Part shown: one piece after another, positions 36,417 through 47,806 of the stretch
How the letters are laid out: each line of letters starts with the position of its first letter
Position numbering within the stretch: position 1 is the first letter of the stretch
Assembly (NCBI GenBank): GCA_017979445.1
Contig: CM030711.1
Coordinates: 44,749,560-44,813,559 of the forward strand
Length of the DNA: 64,000 nucleotides
Reading direction: 5' to 3'
Source: Akebia trifoliata
Lineage: Eukaryota; Streptophyta; Magnoliopsida; Ranunculales; Lardizabalaceae
Notes under the pieces: generated by a model
What the model saw: the letters and a program-made list of their open reading frames with translations, nothing else
What the model was told of the DNA's origin: nothing
Databases searched by the model: none
Translations under genes and position numbers: made by a program

Positions 36417-36559
36417 TCATATTTGCTTGGGGAATTTAGTGTAAGATTTTGTTTCATATTTCGTGTTATTTCTTGTTACTTTATAATTTTGTTTATTAGC
36501 TGATTTTACTTTATTTTTCACGTGATGATAATTAAACTTTTTCCCACTAAGCAAGCATA

Positions 36560-36850
36560 AAAAGTATGTTATGTTGGAAAATAGTTCACATACGACTAGA
36601 AGGAGGCATGTGCAAACTGTTGCAGAAAAGCTCTCTTTGATTGATCAAAATTGATAAACTACGAAGATAAAAATAGAGAAAATAAAGAACACAAGAGATT
36701 TACGTGATTTAGCAAAATTGCCTGCGTCCACGGGCAGCGATGATAATTCTTTATCGATGAAAACTACAAAAATACAATACATCTTTTAAGGTTTTTTGAA
36801 CTAGAAGTATATATGACTTCTTAGGACAAAACATGCATTTTTAATTAAGA
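36560..36850. mobile_element. Possible LTR fragment of a retroelement
   Basis: AACACAAGAGATTTACGTGA...CCTGCGTCCACGGGCAGCGA resembles a phrase common in LTRs of plant retroelements. It lies near the copia relic at 37386-38316 and may be its flanking LTR. Confidence 0.35.
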
Positions 36851-37385
36851 AAATGACCCCCAAAAATTGTACAGGCACCCCAAAAAAAGTCAAGTTAGGG
36901 GCACAAGTACATGTCTCTCAAATGTTCATTTGTAATTTAAAATATTAAATGAAAGGTGATTTTGAAGATTACATAGTAAATATTTTTATAATTTTGAAAA
37001 CTAATCAAAGTGATTTTAGAGATGTATATAAAATTGCAGTTTTCTTGATTTTTATAATTACATTTTGGAATTCAAATTTTGGTGTTGAACTCCACTCCAC
37101 CTTTTCTCATTATAATAGTAAAAATATGAAAATAATTGGTACATCGCTATGAGGTGTGTGTTGATATGCCATTTCTCAAAGACAGTTAATATCACCTGGT
37201 GCGCAAGGTGAGAAAATTATGACACCAAGTCTAAATGTTCAAGCAAGCCCAGTGTTCTCGCCAATTTCTAACTTGAGAATTAGAATTTTTTTTTTTCGGA
37301 GCTCCTTGGAACAATAATAGAATAAAAAATATTAATGAAAATTGAAGTTTTCGGAGAAAAAGTGGCTTCTTAAGTTTCTAGCTAA

Positions 37386-38316
37386 CTATGAAGTTTTTGT
37401 TAATGTCAAGTATTGAAGAGAGCCCACAATTCTGCAATATTCAGTAGAATTGGGCGTAGGATCACCGTCATACAATGAGAGTTTTGATCCACTGGTGACA
37501 GGAGAGCTCAATGATTTTGCCCCTTCCATCTTAGCCCGCAAAGGATATCGACAATATATTTGGATTGACACAAATATAAATCAGATGGTGTATATCGAAC
37601 CTCCATCCCCAAGAAATAATGAATTGGACCTAGGTCTTTCATTGCGAAAATTCGCCCAAGATTAGAAATAAGATTTGTGATAGCAATCGGCGTGTTACCA
37701 GCAATGATAATGTTGTCAACATAAATAAGTAAGATGATGATGAACAGTGGTCAGCAGTGGAGCCTTCAACACCAAGACTTTGAAGATAGGTACTAAAACG
37801 GAAAAACCAGGTTCATGGCGCTTGTTTGAGACCATAAAGGGAGCGATTTAGCTGACATGCATAATGGGGTTGTTGACGATCAACCATGTAAACTTCTTCA
37901 AAAAGAACACCATGTAAGAAGGTGTTTTGAACATCAAGTTGGTGTAATGACCAGTTATGTTGCATGGCAAGGCTGAGCACAATTTGAATTGTGGTAGGTT
38001 TAACCACAGGGCTGAATGTGTCATCATAGCCAATGCCGGGTAATTGATGAAACTCTTTCGCAACCAAATGGGCTTTATAACGTTCCACTGAGCCATCTGA
38101 TTTTTGTTTGATGCGATATATCCGACGACAACCAATTATGTTTTGATTAGTAAGTGGTGGAATTAGGGTCCAGGTCCCTGTGCGAAGAAGAGCATGAATC
38201 TCATTGGCCATGGCATCCCTCCATTCTGAGCTTTGTGGTGCTTGGAAGAAGCATGTGGGTTCTATTGGGATAGTAAAGGTGACAAATGCAACAGGTAAAG
38301 GTAAAAATTTTACCAA
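37386..38316 (-). pseudogene. Ty1/copia polyprotein relic (reverse transcriptase to start of RNase H)
   Basis: On the minus strand 38316-37813 encodes an N-terminal reverse transcriptase part with the copia signatures [33 protein letters not shown] and [13 protein letters not shown]. The catalytic YVDD-type region and the SIVGSLQYLT-like RNase H linker follow in broken frames down to 37386. Gag, protease, integrase and intact LTRs are absent. The copy is dead: frames are interrupted and both ends are missing. It lies 1 kb 3' of gene C. Confidence 0.85.
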
Positions 38317-38475
38317 TCACTAGGAAATTAACACTAATCTCTAAGAAATCTATTTTTTTCTTCTCATCTAAGATGTTTATTTGATGGGGAATCTCAAATT
38401 AAGTAGCTTGAGATTGAAATCTTATTTTCTTTCTTGCTATTTTCACTAGCATTTACATTGCCAATAAAATTGAAA

Positions 38476-38609
38476 GAGCCGTGCTGGAGTGACTGTGTTA
38501 TTCACAGTGTTTTGCACTTTGTTAACGTGGAGGTGAAAACAGTGAATAATACATATATAGTTCCATATACATCATGTCAGTAGTGAAACACAGTCACTCC
38601 AGCATTTTC
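38476..38609. mobile_element. Stem-loop MITE, GCCGTGCTGG type, in unit 1
   Basis: Ends GAGCCGTGCTGGAGTGACTG and CAGTCACTCCAGCATTTTC. Central ATATATAGTTCCATATAC is shortened, lacking the CTCG loop. The matching copy in unit 2 is at 59398-59543. Confidence 0.75.
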
Positions 38610-38613
38610 AAAA

Positions 38614-38846
38614 GAGTCATGTTAATCTGACTACCCGACGTGGCTAATCAATTGACTACCTGACGTGACAAGTTCGAGAATCGTAGATCTGCATTCCTTG
38701 TGATACATGATCCCCTCGAGATACACATTTTTAGGAGAAAATGCAGCCATGTATCCCGAGGAGTGCAGATCTATGATTCACTAACTTCTCATATCAAGGT
38801 AATCGATTGAGTTTGTCACATAGGATGGTCAGTTTATCACGATTCT
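38614..38846. mobile_element. Stem-loop MITE, ATAATCTGACTA type, in unit 1
   Basis: Ends GAGTCATGTTAATCTGACTA and GGTCAGTTTATCACGATTCT. Stem AATCGTAGATCTGC, loop with CTCGAGATACA and TGTATCCCGAGG. It directly follows the element at 38476 with about 4 bp between. Confidence 0.75.
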
Positions 38847-39121
38847 TTTTTTAAATTGAAAAGAAGTGATTTGATTAGTATAAGTCACGGTTGAATCTTA
38901 TATGCATAAAAAAATAACACAAAATCTAAGAAAAATCAAAGTTTCAGGTTTGACATGAGGGGTGATTTCATTTTTATTCATTCAATCAACAGAGATTTTT
39001 GTTTGGCTAAATGAAATCTATGTTTTTCTTTGCATCTATGCCATTTATTTGATGGGGAATCTTAAAGTCGGCTGCAATTAGAATATATATATATATATAA
39101 TTATATATATATATATATATA

Positions 39122-40547
39122 GGGGCCGGCTTGATGGACGTTTGAAAAACCACATTAGAAGCCGATGTTCTCAGGTCATTGGATTTAAACCGTTAAACGA
39201 TTCGGATGAAATCTGCCAAACAGCTGGAAACCAACTGTTTTTGTAAAAGATTTTATATATTTCCAAAAAACTCTCTCCTTTTTCTAACTTATTAAAATGA
39301 ATTCTCCCAAACCCATTGTCTTCAACCTCCTCCTCCCCTCCTCTGTCCCTGTCTCTGTCTCTGTCTCTCTTTCTCTCTCTCAACGAACTCACAACCCATG
39401 ATTTTGGGCAAACTCATCATCTTCAACCTCCTCCTCCCAAACCCATTGTCTTCAACCTCCTCCTCCCCTCCTCTCTCTCTGCCTCTCTCTGTCTCTCTCT
39501 CAACGAACTCACAACCCACGATTGTGGGCAAGTTCATCGACATCAACCAGAAGTAATTCCCATGTAGAATCGATCTAGCTGTAGAGAAGAAAAGTGTGAA
39601 AAAAGAGATAATTAGATTCCAAAATTTAAATTCTTTGTGTGAAAAATTATTATTAATGATGTTACCATCGGAAGTGGGTTGCAAAACAGCTGAATCATTG
39701 GACACTATGATTCCAAGGCTCGCGCAGTCCGATCCAATTACACCTTATAACCAAACACAAATACTGGCTTTAGTCTTTCTTTCTTTTAGTTCTAATGTAA
39801 GTGATTAGTGTGTATTTTTGTGTGTTCTTACATTGGCTGAAACACGGGAAGGCTTCAACCTCCTCCTCCCCTCCTCTCTCTCTCTGCCTCTGTTGTCTCT
39901 CTCTCTTTCTCAACTCTCTCCAATGGTTCGGTGCTCAAATGGACTGAACTCTCTCTCTCTCTCTCTGAGATAGTGTTTGACTTTTTTTTTTGTTTCTTAT
40001 ATGACTGGGAAGTGCGATAGAGAAGAGGGTCAACCGGACCCTTTAACTGGGCATGGAAAATGCACGGCGGCTTCAATGGCAGCAACGTGGGCCTAATGCC
40101 ACTATTCTCTATTGTAGCATCATCAGGATTCTCTTCTTCAACCACCACTGCTTCATCATCATCAGCTGCCCTTCCACCAACCCCTCACTACTATTACAGG
40201 AGCTGATCTACCATTACAACACAGCACAACAACAGTCGATCAGTCGTTCTGTCAAGAGAGAAAGAGAGAGAGAGTTTAGTTGATCAGTCGATCGATGGAG
40301 ACGAAAAAATCGATTTTCAATCGTTTTGTCAAGACGAAGGTTTGGGTTTCTGTCGAGACGAATGAGAAAATGAGAGGTTGTTTAAAAAATAAAAATAAAA
40401 CGAGGGAGTTGTTTTATAAAATGTACAACTTACATTCACATTCCGAATGACGTCATAAAACATCTCAACCGTTATTTTGTCAAAATCTAAAGTATGAGAA
40501 ACATCGGTTTCTCAGACAGTTTTTCGAACGTCCCTCGAACCGTCCCC
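39122..40547. mobile_element. 1.43-kb inverted-repeat element in a (TA)n tract
   Basis: Flanked by TA runs on both sides. Left GGGGCCGGCTTGATGGACGT and, inverted from the right, GGGGACGGTTCGAGGGACGT, then AAAAAC...CCGATGTT on both. The TIR is about 50 bp. The inside holds repeated CTCCTCCTCCCCTCCTCTC tracts and 'AACGAACTCACAACCCA' copies, with no transposase-like frame. The GGGN4-5GTTC-like end and TA target link it to the shorter elements at 40730-47491. Confidence 0.7.
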
Positions 40548-40554
40548 ATATATA

Positions 40555-40709
40555 TATAAAAACTTTTATGTTGTATAATGAAAGGAATATAATATTCATT
40601 GAATAGTATTACTTAATAAATCATGGACCGATGGAAAGAAAACAGTAAGGTCATAAATATTAGCCACCAACCAATCAAAAAACTAAATAATATTTGTCCA
40701 CCTAACATT
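40555..40709. repeat. Local duplicate of unit-1 sequence
   Basis: AACTTTTATGTTGTATAATG...TTTGTCCACCTAACATTT is repeated at 42495-42640 and has one counterpart in unit 2 (about 60293-60440). The repeat implies a local duplication during build-up of the element array. Confidence 0.65.
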
Positions 40710-40729
40710 TATATATATATATATATATA

Positions 40730-41108
40730 GGATGGCGTTATTACGACCCCTATTACGACTCACATTGCGACACACTGTTTATCTTATATGGGCAAAAATG
40801 TTAGGAATGGACTGATTTTTTGTGAGGATGATCTCTGTGATGAGGGGATCATCCTGGCAAAAAATCATACCATTCCAAAACTTCTAACCCCATCAAAATT
40901 GATTTATAAACATTGGACGGTCTAAAATTTTTCAACTTGTAAACATGGGGCTAGAAGTTTCATAATGAGCTGATTTTTGGCAAGGATGATCTCCTCACCA
41001 CAGAGATCATCCTCACAAAAAATCAGCCCATTCCAAACATTTTTGCCCATATAAGATAAAACGGTGTGTCGCAATGTGAGTCGTAATAGGGTATACGGAA
41101 CCCGACCC
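40730..41108. mobile_element. TA-tract element E1 (GGATGGCGTT end type)
   Basis: Lies between (TA)n at 40710-40729 and 41109-41153. Left GGATGGCGTTATTACGACCC, right inverted GGGTCGGGTTCCGTATACCC. Two inner hairpins are built on GGATGATC...GATCATCC and joined by the TTTACAAGTTGAAAAATTTT-like spacer. Confidence 0.75.
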
Positions 41109-41110
41109 AT

Positions 41111-41153
<43 letters not shown>

Positions 41154-41155
<2 letters not shown>

Positions 41156-41520
41156 GTCAGGTTCAAACGACAACCATTTTAACACACATATAGATAACGT
41201 GTTTTGTCTTATATGGGCAAAAATGTTTGGAATGGGCTGATTTTTTGTGAGGATGATCTCTGTGTGAGGAGATCATCCTTGCCAAAAATCAGTTCATTAT
41301 GAAACTTCTAGACCATCCAATTTTTGTTGAAAAATTATAGACCGTCCAATTTTTGTAAATCAATTTTGATGGGGTTACAAGTTTTGGAATGGGATGATTT
41401 TTTGCCAGGATGATCCCCTCATCACAGAGATCATCCTCACAAAAAATCAGCCCATTCCAAACATTTTTGCCCATATAAGACAAACACGTTGTCTATATGT
41501 GTGTTGTAGGAACCCGACCC
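41154..41520. mobile_element. TA-tract element E2
   Basis: Between TA runs. Left GGGTCAGGTTCAAACGACAA, right inverted GGGTCGGGTTCCTACAACAC, then ATATAGA on both sides. Core as in E1. Confidence 0.75.
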
Positions 41521-41559
<39 letters not shown>

Positions 41560-41562
<3 letters not shown>

Positions 41563-41927
41563 GGCGTTCAATGGCCAACTTTTTGGCAAAACATTTTTCA
41601 AAACATGAGTTAGAGGTTTTGCAATGGGCTGATTTTTGGTGAGGATGATCTCTACGGTAAGGAGATCATCATCACCAAAAATCAGCCCATTCTAAAACTT
41701 CTAACCCATGTTTACAAGCTGAAAAATTGTGGACCGTCTATTTTTTGTAAACTGTTTTTGATGGGGTTAGAAGTTTTGGAATGGACTAATTTTTGGTGAT
41801 GATGATGATCTTCTCACCGTAGAGATTATCCTCATCAAAAATCAGCTCATTCCAAAACCTCTAACTCATATTTTGAAAAAAAATTTGCCAAAAAGTTTGC
41901 TAAAAAGTTTGCCATTGAGCGCTACCC
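41560..41927. mobile_element. TA-tract element E3 (GGGGGCGTTCAATGG end type)
   Basis: Left GGGGGCGTTCAATGGCCAAC, right inverted GGGTAGCGCTCAATGGCAAA. Core hairpins GGGCTGATTTTTGGTGAGG / CCTCACCAAAAATCAGCCC. The same type as E6. Confidence 0.8.
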
Positions 41928-41945
41928 ATATATATATATATATAT

Positions 41946-42484
41946 GGGAAATGTTCAGCACCCTAAGTTTTACCACACACTTTAACAAACGTTTTTTGTC
42001 CTACATGGGTTAGAAGTTTTGGAATGGGCTGATTTTTGGTGAGGATGATCTCTATGATTAGAAGATCATCCTCCCCAAAAATCAGCCCATTCCGAAATGT
42101 TTAGCCCCATGTTTACAAGTTGAAAAATCGTGGACCGTCCATTTTTTGTAAATCATTTTTGATGCGGTTAGAAGTTTTGGAATGAGCTGATTTTTGGTGA
42201 GGATGATCTCCTCACCATAGAGATCATCCTCACAAAAAATCAGCTCATTCCAAAACTTCTAACCCCATCAAAAATGGTTTATAAAAAATGGACGGTCCAC
42301 GATTTTTCAACATGTAAACATGGGGTTAAACATTTCGGAATGGGCTGATTTTTGGGGAGGATGATCTTCTAATCATAGAGATCATCCTCACCAAAAATCA
42401 GCCCATTCCAAAACTTCTAATCCATATAGGACAAAAAACGTTTGTTAAAGTGTGTGGTAAAACTTAGGGTGCTGAACATTTCCC
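41946..42484. mobile_element. TA-tract element E4 (GGGAAATGTTCAGCACCC end type, extended)
   Basis: TIR of about 90 bp, almost perfect, starting GGGAAATGTTCAGCACCCTA at both ends. At 539 bp it has three hairpin blocks instead of two, because the core unit is repeated inside. Confidence 0.8.
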
Positions 42485-42494
42485 TATATATATA

Positions 42495-43765
42495 TATAAA
42501 CTTTTTTGTGTAATGGAAGGAATATAATATTCATTGAGTAGTATTAAATAATAAATCATAGACTGATGGAAAGAAAACAATAAGGTCATAAATATTAGCC
42601 ACCAATCAATTAAATAAATAAATAATATTTGTCCACCTGAGACCTGTCACGTGGAACACTGTTTTTATTCAATGAGAAAAACTGAAGAAAACTCTGACCA
42701 CTTCCCGATGCGAAATAGGTTTTAAGCAGGGTAAGCCACACCAACTATTGCTAATGCCACACTAATTCCCATGTAAATCAGCAAGAATTGCACATAATTG
42801 GGATGGCGTTAGCAAAAGTTGGTGTGGCAATAATAATTCTTAATATTTAGTTTAACTAATCATGAGAATTACTATTGGCACATCAACTTCTATTTAAAAA
42901 ATAAATATCTAGAAGTTGAATTGTGCAAAACGCACATGTATCAAAAGCGCTTTTTGTAATTTGATAATTAATAGTAAAGACTAAAAATGCAGTAGATAAT
43001 CGTTCCTCAATTTTGGAAAGTTGTTATTGCCTCATCAACTTTTACTAACGCCACACCAATGATGTGCCCCACCCCCACCTCTTTTTTTTTTTTTTCCTTA
43101 CTTTCCTTAAAAAAAGCATTTCAATTCATTTCTTCTCCTCCAAATACCATTTTCAAAGAGTGGAAGAGTGGGAAACCCATTCCTTCTGGAGTAATGCTAA
43201 CCTTACTAATTGAGTGAGATTTGATTTCATATCTTAGCAAGGATCATTGAGCTCATTTTGTGGCATCCAAAAACATGATCCTTTGCCACATCAATATAGA
43301 AGGCAAAATTCTATGAATTTAATTAATAATAAAAACTTAAAAAAAATTATGTTTCAATGTTGAATTTTAATTTTAAATTTGAAAACTCAATAGGAGTTCA
43401 ATAGCGATCCATTTTCAAAGTCTTGGATCAAAACCCTCTTCTTTTTTAATCTAACTTTTTTCTGCGAAATCTAGAGGGCTGTGGAGTTTGATTGTCAAAT
43501 TGATAAATCATTTGAATTCATCGACCCTTAGTAGGGAAAGTGTTTTTCTTTCTCCAACCTATGGTTGAGAAAGGGGGATAGATGATTATTAAGATTTGAG
43601 GGAAAAAGTAGATTTTCTAGATAGCAATATCAATCTCTAAATATTAATACTTTCTTTCCTAGGGATACATTTTTCTTGGGAACCCTAACATCCCGTCATG
43701 TTGATGGAGAGCCACATGTTGAGGCTTTCATTTTTCTTTCGGAAATTGGGGTTTGTAATTGGACC
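42495..43765. repeat. Unit-1 backbone between element groups
   Basis: Matches 60293-61500 in unit 2 and holds TAAGCAGGGTAAGCCACACC and the hairpin of CACCAACT...GTTGGTGTGG (42735-42840). No genes. Confidence 0.6.
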
Positions 43766-43785
43766 ATATATATATATATATATAT

Positions 43786-44153
43786 GGGTCGGGTTCCTAC
43801 GACCCTTATTACGACACAGTGTTTTGTCTTATATGGGCAAAAATGTTTGGAATGGACTGATTTTTTGTGAGGATGATCTCTATGGTGAGAAGATTATCCT
43901 TGCAAAAAATCAGCTTATTATAAAACTTCTAGCCCCATGTTTACAAGTTGAAAAATTTTAGACCGTCCAATTTTTGTAAATCAATTTTGATGGGGTTAGA
44001 AGTTTTGGAATGGGATGATTTTTTGCAAGGATGATCCCCTCATCACAGAGATCATCCTTGCAAAAAATCAGCCCATTCCAAACCTTTTTGCCCATATAAG
44101 ACAAAAATGGTGTCGCAATGTGAGTCGCAATAAGGGTCGTAGGAACGCCATCC
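43786..44153. mobile_element. TA-tract element E5 (CTACGACCC end type)
   Basis: Left GGGTCGGGTTCCTACGACCC, right inverted GGATGGCGTTCCTACGACCC. 368 bp between TA runs. Inner hairpins AGGATGATC...GATCATCCT. The best-preserved member of this type. Confidence 0.8.
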
Positions 44154-44173
44154 TATATATATATATATATATA

Positions 44174-44551
44174 GGGTAGCGTTCAAGGGCAAACTTTTTA
44201 GATAACTTTTTGGCAAAACATTTTTCAAAACATGGGTTAGAGGTTTTGGAATGGGCTGATTTTTGGTGAGGATGATCTCTACGGTGAGTAGATCATCCTC
44301 ACCAAAAATCAGCCCATTCCAAAACTTCTAACCCATGTTTACCAGTTGAAAAATCGTGGACCGTCCATTTTTTGTAAACTGTTTTTGATGGGGCTAGAAG
44401 TTTTGGAATGGGCTGATTTTTGGTGATGATGATCTCCTCACCGTAGAGATCATCCTCACAAAAAATCAGCCCATTCCAAAATCTCTAACTCATGTTTTGA
44501 AAAATGTTTTGCCAAAAAGTTTGCTAAAAAGTTGGCCATTGAACGCCCCCC
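44174..44551. mobile_element. TA-tract element E6
   Basis: Left GGGTAGCGTTCAAGGGCAAA, right inverted GGGGGGCGTTCAATGGCCAA. Two core hairpins with the central spacer TGGACCGTCCATTTTTTG. Confidence 0.8.
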
Positions 44552-44572
44552 ATATATATATATATATATATA

Positions 44573-44953
44573 GGGTCCCGTTCGCCACCCTTAGTTTTAC
44601 CACACACTTTAACAAATGCGTTTTGTCTTACATGGGTTAGAAGTTTCGGAATGAGCTGATTTTTGGTGAGGATGATCTCTATGGTGAGGAGATCATCCTC
44701 ACCAAAAATCAGCTCATTCCGAAACTTCTAACCCCATCAAAATTGATTTACAAAAAATGGACGGTCCACGATTTTTCAACTTGTAAACATGGGGCTAAAC
44801 ATTTCGGAATGGGCTGATTTTTGGGGAGGATGATCTTCTAATCATAGAGATCATCCTCACCAAAAATCAGCTCATTCCAAGACTTCTAACCCATGTAGGA
44901 CAAAAAACGTTTGTTAAAGTGTGTGGTAAAACTTAGGGTGTTGAACATTTCCC
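44573..44953. mobile_element. TA-tract element E7, left half of a large palindrome
   Basis: Its two ends differ: left GGGTCCCGTTCGCCACCCTT, right inverted GGGAAATGTTCAACACCCTA, though both run into AGTTTTACC. It is the near-exact reverse complement of E8, which follows. Confidence 0.8.
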
Positions 44954-44975
44954 ATATATATATATATATATATAT

Positions 44976-45354
44976 GGGAAATGTTCAACACCCTAAGTTT
45001 TACCACACACTTTAACAAACGTTTTTTGTCCTACATGGGTTAGAAGTCTTGGAATGAGCTGATTTTTGGTGAGGATGATCTCTATGATTAGAAGATCATC
45101 CTCCCCAAAAATCAGCCCATTCCGAAATGTTTAGCCCCATGTTTACACGTTGAAAAATCGTGGACCGTCCATTTTTTGTAAATCAATTTTGATGGGGTTA
45201 GAAGTTTTGGAATGAGCTGATTTTTGGTGAGGATGATCTACACACCATAGAGATCATCCTCACCAAAAATCAGCTCATTCCGAAACTTCTAACCCATGTA
45301 GGACAAAATGCGTTTGTTAAGTGTATGGTAAAACTAAGGGTGCCGAACGGACCC
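44976..45354. mobile_element. TA-tract element E8, right half of a large palindrome
   Basis: Inverted copy of E7 across the TA run at 44954-44975. It shares E7's private variants, such as GTTAGAAGTCTTGGAATG, so the two came from one inverted duplication. Confidence 0.8.
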
Positions 45355-45364
45355 ATATATATAT

Positions 45365-45966
45365 ATATATATTCTAACTAGATATTTTAGAAGATAATTT
45401 AAATAGAATTTACTTTCACTCTCACCCTTCCCCTACAACATCTTTTATTTTATTTTATTTAAACATTGGTGATAAATTGACTTAAAAAAATATACTTAGA
45501 TATACTCAACTAACAAGGGATGTACACATAACTATAGATTTTATTATATATATCAAGAAAAATTATATGATTATGTGCACATGCCACATCAATTGAGTAT
45601 GTTTTTTGCTACTCTTTTTGAAATATAGGATTTCTCATATAATCCTCTGAAAATGAATTTTTAGAATCTAAAATTCCTTATAGCATTTTTTAAGAGTCAA
45701 GATCCAATAAGGTGCCCCATTTCTATAGATTGGATAGGTGTCTACATGCCACAATTTGATTAGGAAATAATATATTGGGTTGTGTTGTGAATGGCTTACC
45801 AACTAAAGTGTGCCACGTAAACACCTATCCTATTTTATAGGAACAGGACACCATATTAGATCCTGAGTCGAAAATCAAACGGGACTAACTAGTTGCATGC
45901 CATCCATTACCAATTGCACTCCAATGCTTAAAATTCTCATTTGCACTTGACTGGAAGATTACGCTA
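45365..45966. repeat. Unit-1 backbone with a stem-loop MITE remnant
   Basis: Matches 61500-62080 in unit 2. It includes a stem-loop copy at about 45504-45610 (ACTCAACTAACAAGGGATGT ... ATCAATTGAGTATG, stem CATAACTATAGATT). No genes. Confidence 0.6.
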
Positions 45967-45976
45967 ATATATATAT

Positions 45977-46358
45977 AGAACAGCATTCCGAAGACTCATA
46001 TTGCGACTCACATTGCGACACACCGTTTTGTCTTATATAGGCAAAAATATTTGGAATGGGCTGATTTTTTGTGAGGATGATCTCTGTGGTGAGGAGATCA
46101 TCCTTGCCAAAAATCAGTTCATTATGAAACTTCTAGACCATCCAATTTTTGTTGAAAAATTATAGATCGTCCAATTTTTGTAAATCAATTTTGATGGGGT
46201 TACAAGTTTTGGAATGGGATGATTTTTTGCCAGGATGATCCCCTCATCACAGAGATCATCCTCACAAAAAATCAGCCCATTCCAAACATTTTTGCCCATA
46301 TAAGACAAAACGGTGTGTCGCAATGTGAGTCTCAATATGAGTCTTAGGAACGTGAACC
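45977..46358. mobile_element. TA-tract element E9
   Basis: Left GAACAGCATTCCGAAGACTC, right inverted GGTTCACGTTCCTAAGACTC, then ATATTG. Core nearly identical to E2, including a distinctive GACCATCCAATTTTTGTTG. Confidence 0.75.
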
Positions 46359-46370
46359 ATATATATATAT

Positions 46371-46758
46371 GGGGGCGGTTCAGTAGCCCTAAAGTTTGCC
46401 AAACATTGTGCCAAATATTTTTCAAAATATGGGTTAGAAGCTTTGGAATGATCTAATTTTTTGTGAGGATGATCTCTATGATGAGGAGATCATCCTCACC
46501 AAATATCAGCATATTCCAAAACTTCTAACCCCATCAAAAGTGATTTACAAAAATTAGACAGTCGACGATTTTTCAACTTGTGAACTAGGGTTAGAAGTTT
46601 CAAACTCAGCTGATTTTTGGTGAAGATGATCTCTTCACCGTAGAGATCATCCTCACAAAAAATCAGCCTATTCCCAAACTTCTAACCCCATCAAAAGTGA
46701 TTTACAAAAAATGTTTGGCACAAAACTAGGCAAACTTTAGGGCTGCCGAACCGCTCCC
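46371..46758. mobile_element. TA-tract element E10 (GGGGGCGGTTCAGTAG end type)
   Basis: Left GGGGGCGGTTCAGTAGCCCT, right inverted GGGAGCGGTTCGGCAGCCCT, then AAAGTTTGCC. Same type as E14 in unit 2. Confidence 0.8.
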
Positions 46759-46768
46759 ATATATATAT

Positions 46769-47138
46769 GGGAAATGTTCAACACCCTACACTTTACCAAA
46801 CATGTTTTGTCCTACATAGGTTAGAAGTTTTGGAATGGGCTGATTTTTGGTGAGGATGATCTCTACGGTTAGAAGATCCTCCTCACCAAAAATCAACCCA
46901 TTCTGAAATTTCTAGCCCCCATATTTACAAGTTGAAAAATCGTGGACCGTCCATTTTTTGTAAACCATTTTTTATGGGGTTAGAAGTTTTGGAATAGGCT
47001 GATTTTTGGTGAGGATGATCTCCTCACCATAGAGATCATCATCGCCAAAAATCAGTATATTCCAAAACTTCTAACCCATGTAGGACAAAACACGTAGGGT
47101 AAAGTGTAGGGTAAAGCGTAGGGTGTTGAACGGGACCC
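46769..47138. mobile_element. TA-tract element E11
   Basis: Left GGGAAATGTTCAACACCCTA, right inverted GGGTCCCGTTCAACACCCTA, then CACTTTACC. 370 bp. Ends mixed as in E7. Confidence 0.8.
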
Positions 47139-47150
47139 ATATATATATAT

Positions 47151-47489
47151 GGGAAATGTTCAGCAACAAACATTTTGGCAAAACATTTTTCAAAACATGG
47201 GTTAGAGGTTTTGGAATGGCCTGATTTTTGGTGAGGATGATCTCTACGGTGAGGAGATCATCATCACCAAAAATCAGCCTATTCCAAAACTTCTATCCCC
47301 ATCAAACATGGTTTACAAAAAATGGACGGTCCACGATTTTTCAACTTGTAAACTGGGGCTAGAAGTTTTGGAATGGGCTGATTTTTGGTGAGGATGATCT
47401 CCTCACCATAGAGATCATCCTCACCAAAAAACAGCCCATTCCAAAACCTCTAACCCATGTTTTGCCAAAATGTTTGTTGCTGAACGGGA

Positions 47490-47491
<2 letters not shown>
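47151..47491. mobile_element. TA-tract element E12 (CAGCAACAAACATT end type)
   Basis: Left GGGAAATGTTCAGCAACAAA, right inverted GGTCCCGTTCAGCAACAAAC. A long (TA)n run of about 40 bp follows at 47493-47532. Same type as E13 in gene D intron 1. Confidence 0.8.
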
Positions 47492-47536
<45 letters not shown>

Positions 47537-47806
47537 CACTTCTTTTTCTTCTTTTCTGTTCTTTTTTTTTTCTTCTATTTTAACTTATCGTTTGTTGCAC
47601 TTTTTTTTTTTTTTTCATTTTTTTCTTCTACAACCATGCTCTGAAATTATCATTGATTCAATAACTTTTGTAAGGAGTAGTTGACCCTTTTTAAGCCATG
47701 TTTAGAAAATCACACTTTTCAAAATCATTTTCCAAGAAATGCTTCAATTAAAAAAGTGATTATATAAAATAAATAAATAAGAAGGGATTTTTTTAAAGAT
47801 TGGTGT

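Noticed and set aside
39322..39705. Arginine/glutamate-rich 127-codon frame
   Set aside because: Produced by the CT/GA-rich tracts of the element at 39122-40547.
43698..43961. Recurring frames with MGKNVWNGLIFCEDDL in several places (also 40922-41185, 41289-41483, 46114-46425)
   Set aside because: They are translations of the repeated TA-tract element cores, read on either strand and running into TA repeats; not proteins.
40710..47540. CRISPR-like spacing of repeats
   Set aside because: Units are 340-540-bp transposons with inverted repeats in a plant genome, not short direct repeats with spacers.
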